Positions 1 through 8,980 are shown, numbered from the stretch's first letter. The stretch is 64,000 nt of DNA from Bacteroidales bacterium UBA5342 (GCA_002408065.1 DHQI01000055.1:36780-100779), one strand, 5' to 3'. The notes: generated by a model not told the origin, from the letters alone. Numbers and translations are program-made.

Positions 1-870
1 TTGAAAGCCATTAATCACGATACCTTTGTGACCCAAAAGCAAAACGACAGTGTCGTTAAAAAGACAAAAGCTGACGAGAATATCCTGAAAGACAAAGACC
101 CGCACTATCGTGTATTTAAATTTGGCGATTCTTTCAACGATGCCTTTACTTCAAAATACCACAAATCTATTGGTGGCTATTCAGCGGCAAAACTAAGTCG
201 TTATCAGGACATCATAGAGTATTGCTATACCCCATTTATACAAAAGGTAAGCAGAGCAAAAAGCAGCCAAGCTCAAGTGAACGCTTTGTCTTCCAGCTAT
301 GCGATGAATATGTTTAACACTAAGTATTTTATCCTTAGCGAAACAGCAATGGTGCGCAACCCTAACAACTTCGGGAATGCATGGTTTGCCTACAGCATAA
401 CACGTAGCAATGGCGCTTTAGACGAAATAACAAAACTCAACAAACTAAAATATAAAACCCAGGTGGTAGTGGACGACAAATACTATAGCAATGTAGATGG
501 AAAAACATTTGTTGCAGACAGCACCGCCAGTATCAAACTCAGCTCGTACCACCCCAATACTATGGTTTATAAAACAAAAACCAGCAAAGAACAATTAGCC
601 GTTTTCTCTGAAGTATTTTATGCGCCTAACGGATGGCAAGCCTATATAGATGGGGAAAAAGCGGATCATTTCAGAGCTAATTATATGCTCAGAGCAATGG
701 TAATACCTGCCGGAGAACATACCGTTGAGTTCAAATTTGAACCCCGATCATACTATGTAGGCACAAAAGTGTCACTTGCCAGCTCTTATCTGCTAACGTT
801 ACTCCTCATCGGTGGTTTGCTTTGGGAAATATGGAAAGTATGGAAGAAACAAAAGGCTCTGAAAAGCTGA
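1..870 (+). CDS. YfhO-family membrane protein, C-terminal part (5' end outside window)
   Basis: The frame is open at the left edge, so this is the last 289 codons of a longer gene. YfhO-type proteins are large multi-spanning inner-membrane proteins implicated in glycosylation or lipid-linked sugar transfer, with a soluble segment before the last membrane helix. The part visible here is that soluble segment, ending in the family-typical run around residues 203-250 (NGWQAYIDG, then RAMVIPAGEHTVEF), followed by one hydrophobic helix near residues 256-276 and a short basic cytoplasmic tail. The gene is convergent with the asparagine-synthase-like gene. Family assignment rests on the C-terminal pattern only; the precise substrate is unknown. 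Confidence 0.75.
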   Translation: MKAINHDTFVTQKQNDSVVKKTKADENILKDKDPHYRVFKFGDSFNDAFTSKYHKSIGGYSAAKLSRYQDIIEYCYTPFIQKVSRAKSSQAQVNALSSSYAMNMFNTKYFILSETAMVRNPNNFGNAWFAYSITRSNGALDEITKLNKLKYKTQVVVDDKYYSNVDGKTFVADSTASIKLSSYHPNTMVYKTKTSKEQLAVFSEVFYAPNGWQAYIDGEKADHFRANYMLRAMVIPAGEHTVEFKFEPRSYYVGTKVSLASSYLLTLLLIGGLLWEIWKVWKKQKALKS

Positions 871-880
871 AAATAAAATT

Positions 881-930
881 CACCGCTGAGTCGCTTAGTC
901 GCTTAGAACAACTTTGCGCCTTTGCGGTAG
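881..930. repeat. Short degenerate repeat in the convergent spacer
   Basis: The 67-bp gap between the YfhO-type gene and the convergent asnB-like gene holds back-to-back copies of TCGCTTAG at about 891-905, then TTTGCGCC and TTTGCGGT at 913-928. The words CGCTTAG and TTTGCG resemble degenerate spacer repeats that I recall from other Bacteroidota genomes. No function is assigned. Confidence 0.4.
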
Positions 931-937
931 ATATTTT

Positions 938-2833
938 TTAATCCAAAAACATCTCCTCCCACATAGAATAACCTAATGCTACCCATAAGTAGTTGTAGTG
1001 CCAACGTAGCTTAGGATGCGCCGGATAATCCATAATACGCTTCAAGTACTGATAGTTGAAGATGCCTTGTTTTTCAATATACTCTTTGGTTAAACGCTGC
1101 CGAGCTACCTCGCCAAGGTCTTTCTTAAACTGTAAGTAAGGATTAACGGAAAAGCCCCATTTTTTCTTTGAAATAATCTTTGGGGGCAACTTATCTTCCA
1201 TCGCTTTACGGAAAATATATTTCGTGGTACCGTTCTTTATCTTCATATCAATGGGCAAAGAAAAGCCAAACTCCACCAAATCTTTATCAAGAAATGGCAC
1301 ACGCTCTTCTACTGAGTTGGCCATCGAAACACGATCATTGGTCAGCAGATAATCGTTCACCATCTTGGTCTGAAACTCCGTGAATAAAACTTTGTCAACG
1401 GCATTTTTCCCACTTTCTATTCTATCAAAAAATGGTGTAAATTCGTCTATGACTTTCTTATTGTTTTGTGCAATCGTATGATAAAACTCAGGAGCATATA
1501 TTTCTTTATAAAACCCTTCGTCAAAATCCCACACATTACGGATAATGAGATAAAAACGCTCGACCTGACCAATAGAAAGCAACATCTGAACACCACGGCG
1601 GTATTCATCAAAACGCAGAGTGTGACTGGCATTCTGCATCTTAAACAGAATATCAGATTTCATTCTCAATAGTTTCTGCATCCAACGCGGCGTAGCGTTA
1701 TGCCATTTATCAAATGGAGCTATAAACTTATGAATATCGTATCCGGCAAAAAGTTCATCGCCGCCAAGGCCACCAAGCACCACTTTTACATGTTGCCGCA
1801 CAAACTCAGACATTTTATAACCTTGAAGCAAATTAATTTTAGGTTCCTCAGCATGCCATATAACCTTATCTAGTTCCGACAAAGGGTTCATCGAAAGTGA
1901 ATGGGTATGATGATTGGTATTAAAATGCTTAGCTATACGTTCCGCATCAGGAAATTCATCGGTAGGTTCGTTAAAACCCAGCGTATAAGTATTAATCTGC
2001 GGTACACCCAATTCGTGCATCTTCTGCACAATAGTAGAGGAATCGAGCCCGCCCGAAAGGTAAACCCCTACCGGCACATCACTTACCAACTGACGCTCTA
2101 CAGCTTGTTTTAGGTAAAAATTAGTCTGTTCTGCTGCATCTGCCTCACTAAATTTAGTATTAATTTTAGGTTCAAGCGACCAATATTTCTTTATTTCTAA
2201 ATTCCCATTTTTAAATACAGCATAATGGGCTGGTGGTAGTCGTTTAATGCCCTTGAATAATGTTTCTTTGCTTTGACAATAACGCAGATTCAATTGATAA
2301 TGCAAAGCCTGATAGTTGACGCCTCTTTCATAATCGGGATGCAGGATAATAGATTTCTGCTCCGAACCAAACACCAGCTTTCCATTCTTATAAAAATAAT
2401 GTAGCGGTTTAATGCCAAAATGATCGCGCGCCAACATCAAAAGCTTTTGCTTAGTATCGTATATAGCGAAAGCAAAAATTCCATTCAAGCGGTCCACAAA
2501 ATCGCAGCCATACTCTTCATATAAATGCACTAAAATTTCAGTGTCTGATGTTGTTGAGAACTGATGTCCTTTTAATTTTAAGTCTTCACGGATTTCCTGA
2601 AAATTATAGATTTCACCGTTGTAAACAACAGCTACCGTTTTATCTTCGTTAAAGATGGGCTGATTGCCCGTATTAAGGTCAATAATAGACAAACGACGAT
2701 GCCCCAAAGTGCAATTATCCGCTGCGAATACCGACTTATCATCAGGCCCGCGGTGCGCAATCGCATCCAGCATTTGGCTCATCAAAGCCTTGTTGTCTGT
2801 ATTTTTTTCAAATATTCCGGCTATTCCGCACAT
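938..2833 (-). CDS. asnB: Asparagine synthase (glutamine-hydrolysing) family amidotransferase
   Basis: At 631 residues this has full class-II amidotransferase architecture. Cys2 (MCGIAGIF) is the N-terminal nucleophile that releases ammonia from glutamine. The ATP-pyrophosphatase loop SGGLDSS lies at residues 260-266 of the synthetase domain. It sits last in a minus-strand run of GT2, GT4 and C5-epimerase-like genes, about 50 bp below the epimerase. Members of this family in surface-glycan clusters often amidate uronic-acid carboxyls instead of making free asparagine. That role is inferred from context; housekeeping asparagine synthesis is the alternative. Both active sites look intact. Confidence 0.9.
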   Translation of the reverse strand: MCGIAGIFEKNTDNKALMSQMLDAIAHRGPDDKSVFAADNCTLGHRRLSIIDLNTGNQPIFNEDKTVAVVYNGEIYNFQEIREDLKLKGHQFSTTSDTEILVHLYEEYGCDFVDRLNGIFAFAIYDTKQKLLMLARDHFGIKPLHYFYKNGKLVFGSEQKSIILHPDYERGVNYQALHYQLNLRYCQSKETLFKGIKRLPPAHYAVFKNGNLEIKKYWSLEPKINTKFSEADAAEQTNFYLKQAVERQLVSDVPVGVYLSGGLDSSTIVQKMHELGVPQINTYTLGFNEPTDEFPDAERIAKHFNTNHHTHSLSMNPLSELDKVIWHAEEPKINLLQGYKMSEFVRQHVKVVLGGLGGDELFAGYDIHKFIAPFDKWHNATPRWMQKLLRMKSDILFKMQNASHTLRFDEYRRGVQMLLSIGQVERFYLIIRNVWDFDEGFYKEIYAPEFYHTIAQNNKKVIDEFTPFFDRIESGKNAVDKVLFTEFQTKMVNDYLLTNDRVSMANSVEERVPFLDKDLVEFGFSLPIDMKIKNGTTKYIFRKAMEDKLPPKIISKKKWGFSVNPYLQFKKDLGEVARQRLTKEYIEKQGIFNYQYLKRIMDYPAHPKLRWHYNYLWVALGYSMWEEMFLD

Positions 2834-2882
2834 GTTTCAATGAAAAGTGAAAAATTAAAAATGAAAAGTTAAAACATAACCA

Positions 2883-3881
2883 CTACAAACGGTTCATTTT
2901 TCTTAATGCTGTAAATTTTTGCTTGTACATTTTTACAATGTTAGGCCATCTGTCGTAACGTTTCATCTTAGCACTATACTGCTTTAAAACCTCATTACCA
3001 GTAATATTATATAATATCTCAAGTTGAGCCGTTACCAATCGTAAGTAACCTATTGTACAAGGATCATTTTGAGGATAAAAATCCAATTCACATAAATTAA
3101 ATCTCATCCAATAGCCCATATCATAATCGGGCAAACGTTTTTCTAAGCCATTAATCCCTTTTTCAAAAATAGATTTGGCCAACTGATGCGTTTCTGCATC
3201 CACTTCGGGTGTAATAGCACGTACTGCATCGTAAATACCAAAGAGACAAAACCCGTGACCATCGAGCACACGCGTTGGTTTTGCTGCCACATATTCTTCG
3301 TAGATAGGTGCTGAATCTAAATCCACTGCCACACCACCATCTTTTATGTCAAAAGTAAAAGGAATTAAAGCCTTTTTAGCTGCAACTAAATATTTTTCGT
3401 CACCCGTCAGTTGCCAGGCACGAAGTAACACCGACATTCCACGACTCTGGGTAAAACCCGACTTCCAGGGGTCTGTCACCCCATATTCCGGCTTTGGCAC
3501 ATCAGTCAACCAATATACGCCCAATCTTTCATCTTCTATACGGTCGTTGTAAAACCATTCAGCTATACGCAAAAAATGTGCTTTTTTCTCTTCGTCTTTA
3601 GTATCAAGATAGGAATGAAAAACGGCTAGGGCGTACTGACCTATGGATATATGATAGTAATGCAATTTTTGCTCTTCAACGTCGATATATGTAGTATTGA
3701 GCGGCACTCCATCTTTATCAAAATCAGCAATAAGAGCGTTAAGTTTGTCCGGATTTTCTTTAAAAGCAATGTAATACTTCCCTAATACAGTCCCTGATTT
3801 CTCACCTATCGGGATATGCTTATTAGCAATTAAGTCATTCCGGAATTTTCCCAACATAAATATGACCTTCTTCATTCTCAT
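2883..3881 (-). CDS. D-glucuronyl C5-epimerase C-terminal-domain-like protein
   Basis: This 332-residue cytoplasmic-type protein has no signal peptide. It looks like an alpha/alpha-toroid protein of the D-glucuronyl C5-epimerase C-terminal family, with aromatic-rich repeats such as YHISIGQYAL near residue 75, GFTQSRGMSVLLRAW near 141-155, and GYWMRFNLC near 256. Family members flip C5 of glucuronate within a glycan chain. The YHxxH-type cluster of the animal enzyme is not obvious here; the equivalent stretch reads NDPCTIGYLRL, so catalysis is uncertain. The start ATG overlaps the GT4 stop as TAATG, which suggests translational coupling; Met3 is an alternative start. The neighbours are two glycosyltransferases and an amidotransferase, consistent with a uronic-acid-containing surface glycan. 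Confidence 0.65.
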   Translation of the reverse strand: MRMKKVIFMLGKFRNDLIANKHIPIGEKSGTVLGKYYIAFKENPDKLNALIADFDKDGVPLNTTYIDVEEQKLHYYHISIGQYALAVFHSYLDTKDEEKKAHFLRIAEWFYNDRIEDERLGVYWLTDVPKPEYGVTDPWKSGFTQSRGMSVLLRAWQLTGDEKYLVAAKKALIPFTFDIKDGGVAVDLDSAPIYEEYVAAKPTRVLDGHGFCLFGIYDAVRAITPEVDAETHQLAKSIFEKGINGLEKRLPDYDMGYWMRFNLCELDFYPQNDPCTIGYLRLVTAQLEILYNITGNEVLKQYSAKMKRYDRWPNIVKMYKQKFTALRKMNRL

Positions 3882-5161
3882 TACTTCGTCAAATTATTAA
3901 AAACCCCGGCTAACTGCTGCGTCAGATATTTACGTGAAAATTTATCTGTATCTACTTTTCTTTTGTCTGATTGTTTGACAATAGCCCAATCTTTAATTCT
4001 CCCCTCCAAGTAATCATACAAGCCCTCTTCTCCAGAAAAATATGCTCCCAAGCTATTTTCTTCAATCAAATCCCCGGCTTCATCACCATCAGGTCCTAAG
4101 CCTAGGATTTCACGTTTGGTTGCCATATATTCGAAAAGCTTACCTGTTAATATCCCTTTTGACTCCCCAAAAGGAATTACCAACAACAGCAAATCACTAC
4201 TTTGCATTAACTCTATCGCCTTTTTATGACTCACATAGGGGTGAAATGATACAACACCTTCTAAGTTACAAGATTTTACTGACTGCATAACACTTGCGTC
4301 AAATTTCCCCCAAAACTCAACATCTATGGCAGCACTTTTTAATTTCTCTAAAACTTTGAATAGTATTTCCGGATTCTGACTTTCAGCTAAAGTCCCAATA
4401 TATCTAATTGTGAATCTTTTATTATCATCAATCGGTTTTTCTTGAAAATCATCATCATCAAAACCATTATAAATAACTGATGAGAAATAAGCAATCGCTT
4501 TATATTTCTCTTTAAAACTTTCAAGCACCCCGCCACTCACTGTTACAAAATGATTAACAGCATCTAAAACAGAAGCTTCCTGACTCTTGTTTCTTTTGTA
4601 TGACCACCCTTTTTTCTGATCATCGTCTAACCAAAAAGCATCTGACCAAGGATCCCTAAAATCAGCCACCCAAGGTATACCGGTCTTAGCCGCAATATCT
4701 TTAGCAGCCAATTGCAAAGAGTGAGGCGGAGATGATGAAAAAATCAAATCAATTTTTTCTTTCTCTACGAGTTCTAATCCTTTAGACACTGCATATTTTC
4801 GCCAACCTAAACGCGCATCCGGAATAAACAAATATTTTCGAATTAATGCCCCTACTTTTTCTTTAAGTGATTTATCTGTTTTGGTGATTGTAAAGGTATC
4901 AAGATTCTCCTGTGCAGATGCCCCTCTCATACGATTATACAATGCGAAAGGCTCCAATGTTTTAGTTTTATAAACCTTTATATTTTCAGGAATCTCTTCC
5001 AACAATTCTTCATCTATAGCAGGATAATTACCATTTTCTACCGTCAAGATCACCGGTTCCCAGCCAAACTGTGGCAAATACTTGGCAAATTTGAGCACCC
5101 GCTGCACTCCGGGTCCGCCTGCTGGTGGCCAATAATATGTGATAATTAGAACTTTCATCAT
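3881..5161 (-). CDS. Glycosyltransferase, GT4-like (GT-B fold)
   Basis: This enzyme would transfer a sugar from a nucleotide donor to a growing surface polysaccharide. The N-terminus has the group-4-like acceptor domain opening (ITYYWPPAGGPGVQR). The C-terminal donor domain ends with the KLFEYMATKREILG pattern, whose Glu contacts the donor in GT-B enzymes. An open frame extends to 5224, but that would run 59 bp into the upstream GT2 gene. The paired Met codons at 5161 and 5158 directly precede the conserved KVLIITYYWPP, so 5161 is chosen, 4 bp after the GT2 stop. The stop overlaps the next start by one base. Sugar specificity cannot be read. Confidence 0.85.
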   Translation of the reverse strand: MMKVLIITYYWPPAGGPGVQRVLKFAKYLPQFGWEPVILTVENGNYPAIDEELLEEIPENIKVYKTKTLEPFALYNRMRGASAQENLDTFTITKTDKSLKEKVGALIRKYLFIPDARLGWRKYAVSKGLELVEKEKIDLIFSSSPPHSLQLAAKDIAAKTGIPWVADFRDPWSDAFWLDDDQKKGWSYKRNKSQEASVLDAVNHFVTVSGGVLESFKEKYKAIAYFSSVIYNGFDDDDFQEKPIDDNKRFTIRYIGTLAESQNPEILFKVLEKLKSAAIDVEFWGKFDASVMQSVKSCNLEGVVSFHPYVSHKKAIELMQSSDLLLLVIPFGESKGILTGKLFEYMATKREILGLGPDGDEAGDLIEENSLGAYFSGEEGLYDYLEGRIKDWAIVKQSDKRKVDTDKFSRKYLTQQLAGVFNNLTK

Positions 5162-5165
5162 ATTC

Positions 5166-6206
5166 TTACCGCGATTCCAACTTTTTCTTACTATAATAAT
5201 TGCGTACAAAACCCTCAGCCTCATCTTTTCCCAACACTTTTGTTTGCCACAAAGCTTTTATCAGACCAAAACCATAGGCAAACACCTGAATATTCAAGGT
5301 AAAAATGGACAAGAATCCTATTTTTATACTTCTATTTTTTCCCCCTGATTCCAGGAAAGCAAAAAGACAGACAGCACCAAAACCGATGCCTAATACTGAC
5401 CAAATTAAAACGGCAAATTGTGGGAAAATGATACTCATAAGAGCTATGAAAACAATTCCAAGCACGACCATCGCCGGCAGAAAATGAATGGGTTTTGAAA
5501 GCGAAGGATGCAAACGCCCCAGATTAATGCGGGCTACTCCCCAATTAAAAATCTGACGGTAAAACTTGGCTAAACTCGTACGACGTTTATGATAGACAAA
5601 GGCATCCTTAACCAAACCGGTTTTGAAGCCGGCCTCAACAATGCGCGCCGAAAAATCCATATCCTGTCCGTGACGCAACTTATTCATTCCACCTATCGTT
5701 TCATAAACCTTTCGCGACACACACATATTGAATGAACGCGGATAAAACTTACCCACCTTTTCGCCTCCTCCGCGTGTTCCTCCGGTTCCAATAAACGACG
5801 TCATTGAATAACTGATGGCTTTCAGAAGCGGAGAAAAAGAAGGATGATCGGTATCCGGTCCACCACAAGCATCATAATCACTCACACGCTTATCCAATTC
5901 CGATAAATAATCAGGTGGAAACATACAATCTGAATCTACAAAGATGAAGTAATCACTTGTAGCATTAGCCATCCCGTTATTGCGGGCAGCGCCAGGCCCT
6001 TGATTTTTCTGATATACAGCTCTTGTTTGTATTCCCGATTCAGACTGATAACTCTCAATAAATTCCTTAAAACCATCCTGCGAACCATCATCCACAAAGA
6101 AAATCTCAAAACTTTCTCTTGGAAAATCCATCGCCTCAGCGGAATCTAATAATTCCTTGACCTCATCAAGGCGGTTATATACAGCTACTATTATCGAGTA
6201 TTTCAT
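5166..6206 (-). CDS. Glycosyltransferase family 2 with C-terminal membrane segments
   Basis: This is a GT-A fold enzyme with the donor-binding motifs FFVDDGSQDG and VDSDC (DxD type) in its first 110 residues. It also has a later GQDMDFSARI stretch that fits the acceptor-side ED-like region. Two hydrophobic spans follow in the C-terminal third, so it probably works at the inner face of the cytoplasmic membrane. An open frame reaches 6230, but that position lies in a -7-like box (6230-6237). Met at 6206, immediately before KYSIIVAVYN, is the natural family start. It is the first gene of the glycan operon, placed just past the terminator of the EF-G-like gene. Confidence 0.85.
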   Translation of the reverse strand: MKYSIIVAVYNRLDEVKELLDSAEAMDFPRESFEIFFVDDGSQDGFKEFIESYQSESGIQTRAVYQKNQGPGAARNNGMANATSDYFIFVDSDCMFPPDYLSELDKRVSDYDACGGPDTDHPSFSPLLKAISYSMTSFIGTGGTRGGGEKVGKFYPRSFNMCVSRKVYETIGGMNKLRHGQDMDFSARIVEAGFKTGLVKDAFVYHKRRTSLAKFYRQIFNWGVARINLGRLHPSLSKPIHFLPAMVVLGIVFIALMSIIFPQFAVLIWSVLGIGFGAVCLFAFLESGGKNRSIKIGFLSIFTLNIQVFAYGFGLIKALWQTKVLGKDEAEGFVRNYYSKKKLESR

Positions 6207-6229
6207 CCGGTCTTTATCGTTCAAAAGCA

Positions 6230-6237
6230 CAAATTTA
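6230..6237 (-). promoter_or_regulatory. Candidate -7 box for the glycan operon
   Basis: The minus strand reads TAAATTTG, a match to the Bacteroidota TAnnTTTG element, 23 bp before the GT2 start at 6206. No TTG is found at the usual -33 spacing, so support is partial. Confidence 0.4.
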
Positions 6238-6253
6238 CATTAAACTAACAGCA

Positions 6254-6286
6254 TAAAAAAACAGCCAAACAAAAGTCCGGCTGTTT
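6254..6286 (-). terminator. Rho-independent terminator after the EF-G2-like gene
   Basis: Read on the minus strand, AAACAGCC pairs with GGCTGTTT across a 12-nt loop and runs straight into seven T residues. It lies about 20 bp after the EF-G2-like stop and separates that gene from the glycan operon. Confidence 0.8.
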
Positions 6287-6307
6287 CTTATCAATATTTG
6301 ACATTTT

Positions 6308-8461
6308 CTAGTCTTCTTCCTCTGCTTCGTAAGCTTTCAGCAGTTCAGCTTGAACATCAGTAGGCACGGCTTGGTATTCCAGATACTTCATTGTAAATGA
6401 AGCACGTCCACCAGTGAGCGAACTAAGCGCAGTAGAGTAACCATTCATCTCTTTGAGTGGCACTTGTGCTTCCAATTTCTCGAAACCTTTTACACTATTC
6501 ATACCCATAATAAGGGCGCGACGACCTTGTAGGTCACTCATCACATCCCCCATACGGTCGCTTGGCACCAATACCTCTACCGAATAGATAGGCTCCAAAA
6601 TCTTAGGACCAGCATTTTTAAAAGCATCACTAAAGGCATGACGACCGGCCAACTTAAAGGAAATCTCGTTAGAGTCTACCTGGTGCATTTTACCATCGTA
6701 CACACATACACGTATATCGCGGGCATAAGAACCCGTCAGCGGCCCCTCTTCCATACGCTCCATAATACCTTTCAGGATGGCTGGTAAGAAACGGGCATCG
6801 ATAGCTCCACCTACGATACAGTTTACAAAAACTAACTTACCGCCCCAAGGCAAGGGATGCTCTTCAGTCCCCCGTACATTCATCTTGAATTCTTGTCCCC
6901 CAAACTTATAAGAAGTAGGGTCAGGCATACCTTCAGAGTAAGGTTCAATCACCATATGTACTTCGCCAAACTGACCGGAACCACCGGATTGTTTTTTATG
7001 ACGATAGTCAGCACGAGCTGCTTTGGTTATTGTTTCACGATAGGGAATCTTAGGAGCTAAGAAATCAACTTTTATACCTTCATTGTGTTCCAAACGCCAC
7101 TTCAATGTGCGCAAGTGAAATTCACCTTGTCCGTGTACCAACACTTGTTTTAATTCCTTAGAATACTCTACCTGCCAGGTAGGATCTTCCTCGTGGAAAC
7201 GGTGCAGTGCTTCGCCCATCTTCTCATCATCCTTCTCTACCAAAGCTTTAATAGCTACACGGTGACGTGGATCCGGGTAATGGATAGGTTCGATACGGTA
7301 ATCTGCTCCTTTTGAGTTCAGCGTATGATTCGTTTTAGTCTCTTTCAGTTTCACGGTAGCCCCTATATCACCGGCTACCATTTCATTTACTTTGCTACGA
7401 TTCTGCCCCGCTACACAAAAGACCTGGCTGATACGTTCCTTAGCATTCTTGTTGGTATTTACCAAGTCATCACCCTCTTTTACTTTACCCGAAAGAACTT
7501 TGAAGTAAGACACTTCACCCAAGTGAGGCTCTACCGATGTCTTAAAAACAAACAAGGTGGTAGGTCCGTTCTCATCACAGGCAATCTCCTGCCCTTTCAT
7601 AGTTACGGGCTTAGGCATTTCAGAAACCGTAGGAACTATATTGCCCAAAAATTCCATTAAACGACGCACTCCCATATCTTTTTCTGCCGAAACACAGAAG
7701 ATAGGGAAAAGGTCGCGCGCCACCATTCCTTTGCGTATACCTTCACGCATTTGGTCTTCGTTCAGAGAACCTTCTTCAAAAAATAATTCCATCAGGTCCT
7801 CATCATTCTCTGCTGCTGCTTCTACCAAAGCATTATGCAATTCATCAGCTTTGTCTTTTTGATCAGCAGGTATATCTAACACATCCGGTGCTCCTCCATC
7901 TTTCTTCCACTGGTACATTTTCATTTTAAGAACGTCAACCACAGCATTAAAGCTGTTGCCTACAGCCACAGGATACTGCACTGTAATAACCTTGTTGCCA
8001 AAATTTTCTTTCAACGAGGCCAGAGTCTTATCAAAATCAGCTCTTTCGTGATCCAATTGGTTCACCACAAAGATCACAGGCTTAGCATACTGATCGGTAT
8101 AACGAAACATATTTTCCGTGCCTACCTCTACGCCTTCCTGCGCGTTGACCACCATCAAGGCGGTATCTGTTACATTCAGTGATGTCACAGCGCCCCCCAC
8201 AAAATCGTCGGAGCCCGGACAATCTATAAAATTCAATTTCTTTCCCAGCCATTCTGTGTACAATACTGTAGGAAATACAGAATAGCCATACTCGTGCTCA
8301 ACCGGAAAATAATCCGATACGGTGTTCTTGCCGGCTACAGTTCCTCTGCGGCTTATAACACCACCCTCAGCCAGCATCGCCTCCGCTAAAGTGGTCTTGC
8401 CGCTCTTCGCACCCCCAACTAATGAGATGTTTTTGATTTCGTGTGCTTGATATACTTTCAT
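6308..8461 (-). CDS. fusA2: EF-G paralogue (EF-G2 type) lacking the catalytic histidine
   Basis: At 717 residues it has all EF-G domains in order: GTP-binding, barrel, then domains III to V. The P-loop is GGAKSGKT (residues 16-23) in place of the canonical AHIDAGKT. The G3 motif reads DCPGSDDF (80-87) in place of DTPGHVDF, so Ser84 replaces the histidine that drives GTP hydrolysis. G4 is NQLD (134-137) rather than NKMD. In Bacteroides thetaiotaomicron an EF-G2 without GTPase activity supports translation during carbon starvation. This gene has the same type of change and lies next to cstA, so the same role is inferred. It has its own terminator and a 380-bp upstream region containing a palindrome. 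Confidence 0.85.
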   Translation of the reverse strand: MKVYQAHEIKNISLVGGAKSGKTTLAEAMLAEGGVISRRGTVAGKNTVSDYFPVEHEYGYSVFPTVLYTEWLGKKLNFIDCPGSDDFVGGAVTSLNVTDTALMVVNAQEGVEVGTENMFRYTDQYAKPVIFVVNQLDHERADFDKTLASLKENFGNKVITVQYPVAVGNSFNAVVDVLKMKMYQWKKDGGAPDVLDIPADQKDKADELHNALVEAAAENDEDLMELFFEEGSLNEDQMREGIRKGMVARDLFPIFCVSAEKDMGVRRLMEFLGNIVPTVSEMPKPVTMKGQEIACDENGPTTLFVFKTSVEPHLGEVSYFKVLSGKVKEGDDLVNTNKNAKERISQVFCVAGQNRSKVNEMVAGDIGATVKLKETKTNHTLNSKGADYRIEPIHYPDPRHRVAIKALVEKDDEKMGEALHRFHEEDPTWQVEYSKELKQVLVHGQGEFHLRTLKWRLEHNEGIKVDFLAPKIPYRETITKAARADYRHKKQSGGSGQFGEVHMVIEPYSEGMPDPTSYKFGGQEFKMNVRGTEEHPLPWGGKLVFVNCIVGGAIDARFLPAILKGIMERMEEGPLTGSYARDIRVCVYDGKMHQVDSNEISFKLAGRHAFSDAFKNAGPKILEPIYSVEVLVPSDRMGDVMSDLQGRRALIMGMNSVKGFEKLEAQVPLKEMNGYSTALSSLTGGRASFTMKYLEYQAVPTDVQAELLKAYEAEEED

Positions 8462-8842
8462 AGAAATAAAATTTAGGAAAGTGAATAAATATTAAAAGGT
8501 CTCGCTGACGTTGGGATGAGAGCCCTCCGCCTCCCCTATTCATGAAAACCACAAGAGCTTTCCCAAAAAGGGACTGCAAGGTAAAATATTCTTTCTGAAA
8601 AGCGTGCCTGGAATTATTTGTTGTACAACAAAAACACTTACAAAGTGTAATAATACATATTTGACCGCACAAAGCACTTACCCACTTATGTAGTCATGGA
8701 GCATATCGAACGTTTGTCGATTCTTTATACCCAACCCAAACAGATCGCGTCTTATTTTATTCAATCAACTGCTATTCGAAAAAAATATAGCATCAGCATT
8801 CCATCGTCATCACTCCCAAGCTGTACAGTATGTCTTACTTTT
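8462..8842 (-). other. Upstream region of the EF-G2 gene, no protein gene
   Basis: This 381-bp stretch carries no convincing coding frame. It contains the palindrome at 8617-8632 and, beside it, the inverted repeat CACTTACAAAGTG (8635-8647). No exact TAnnTTTG box is seen on the minus strand. A transcript beginning near the palindrome would carry a leader of roughly 100-150 nt before the EF-G2 start. Confidence 0.5.
8617..8632. promoter_or_regulatory. Perfect 16-bp palindrome upstream of the EF-G2 gene
   Basis: TTTGTTGTACAACAAA is fully self-complementary and lies about 156 bp upstream of the EF-G2 start. Its core TTGTACAA shares the TTGTAC half-site with the inverted repeat upstream of cstA. 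It is a candidate site for a dimeric regulator, possibly of the CRP family; the regulator itself is not in the window. Confidence 0.45.
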
Positions 8843-8977
8843 TCAAAATGAAAGGAAAAGGCTGGGGTATAAGAAGTCCTTATCTCGGGAATAAAAAAAT
8901 GGTGCCCCTTGTGCTAAAACATAAGACGTCAACATCAGGCCCAAAAGCAGAATAATATATCTTGAAGCTTTTTTCAC
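8843..8977 (-). CDS. Tiny 44-aa ORF after cstA with signal-like N-terminus
   Basis: A GTG codon three bases after the cstA TAG stop opens a 44-codon frame. It encodes two lysines, a long hydrophobic stretch (IILLLGLMLTSYVLA), then a short polar/aromatic tail with the pattern FFYSRDKDFLYPS, and ends in TGA. The charged start plus hydrophobic core looks like a signal peptide or a single-span membrane microprotein. It does not resemble YbdD, the small protein that follows cstA in enterobacteria. I do not recognise the family. Position, frame integrity and composition suggest a real gene, but 44 codons could occur by chance. Confidence 0.45.
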   Translation of the reverse strand: MKKASRYIILLLGLMLTSYVLAQGAPFFYSRDKDFLYPSLFLSF

Positions 8978-8980
8978 ACA

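Noticed and set aside
5162..5224. Longer N-terminus for the GT4 gene
   Set aside because: It would overlap the upstream GT2 gene by 59 bp and precedes the conserved start KVLIITYYWPP with unrelated residues.
8367..8672. 101-aa minus-strand frame overlapping the EF-G2 start
   Set aside because: It runs in another frame through the first 30 codons of a certain gene and has no family pattern.
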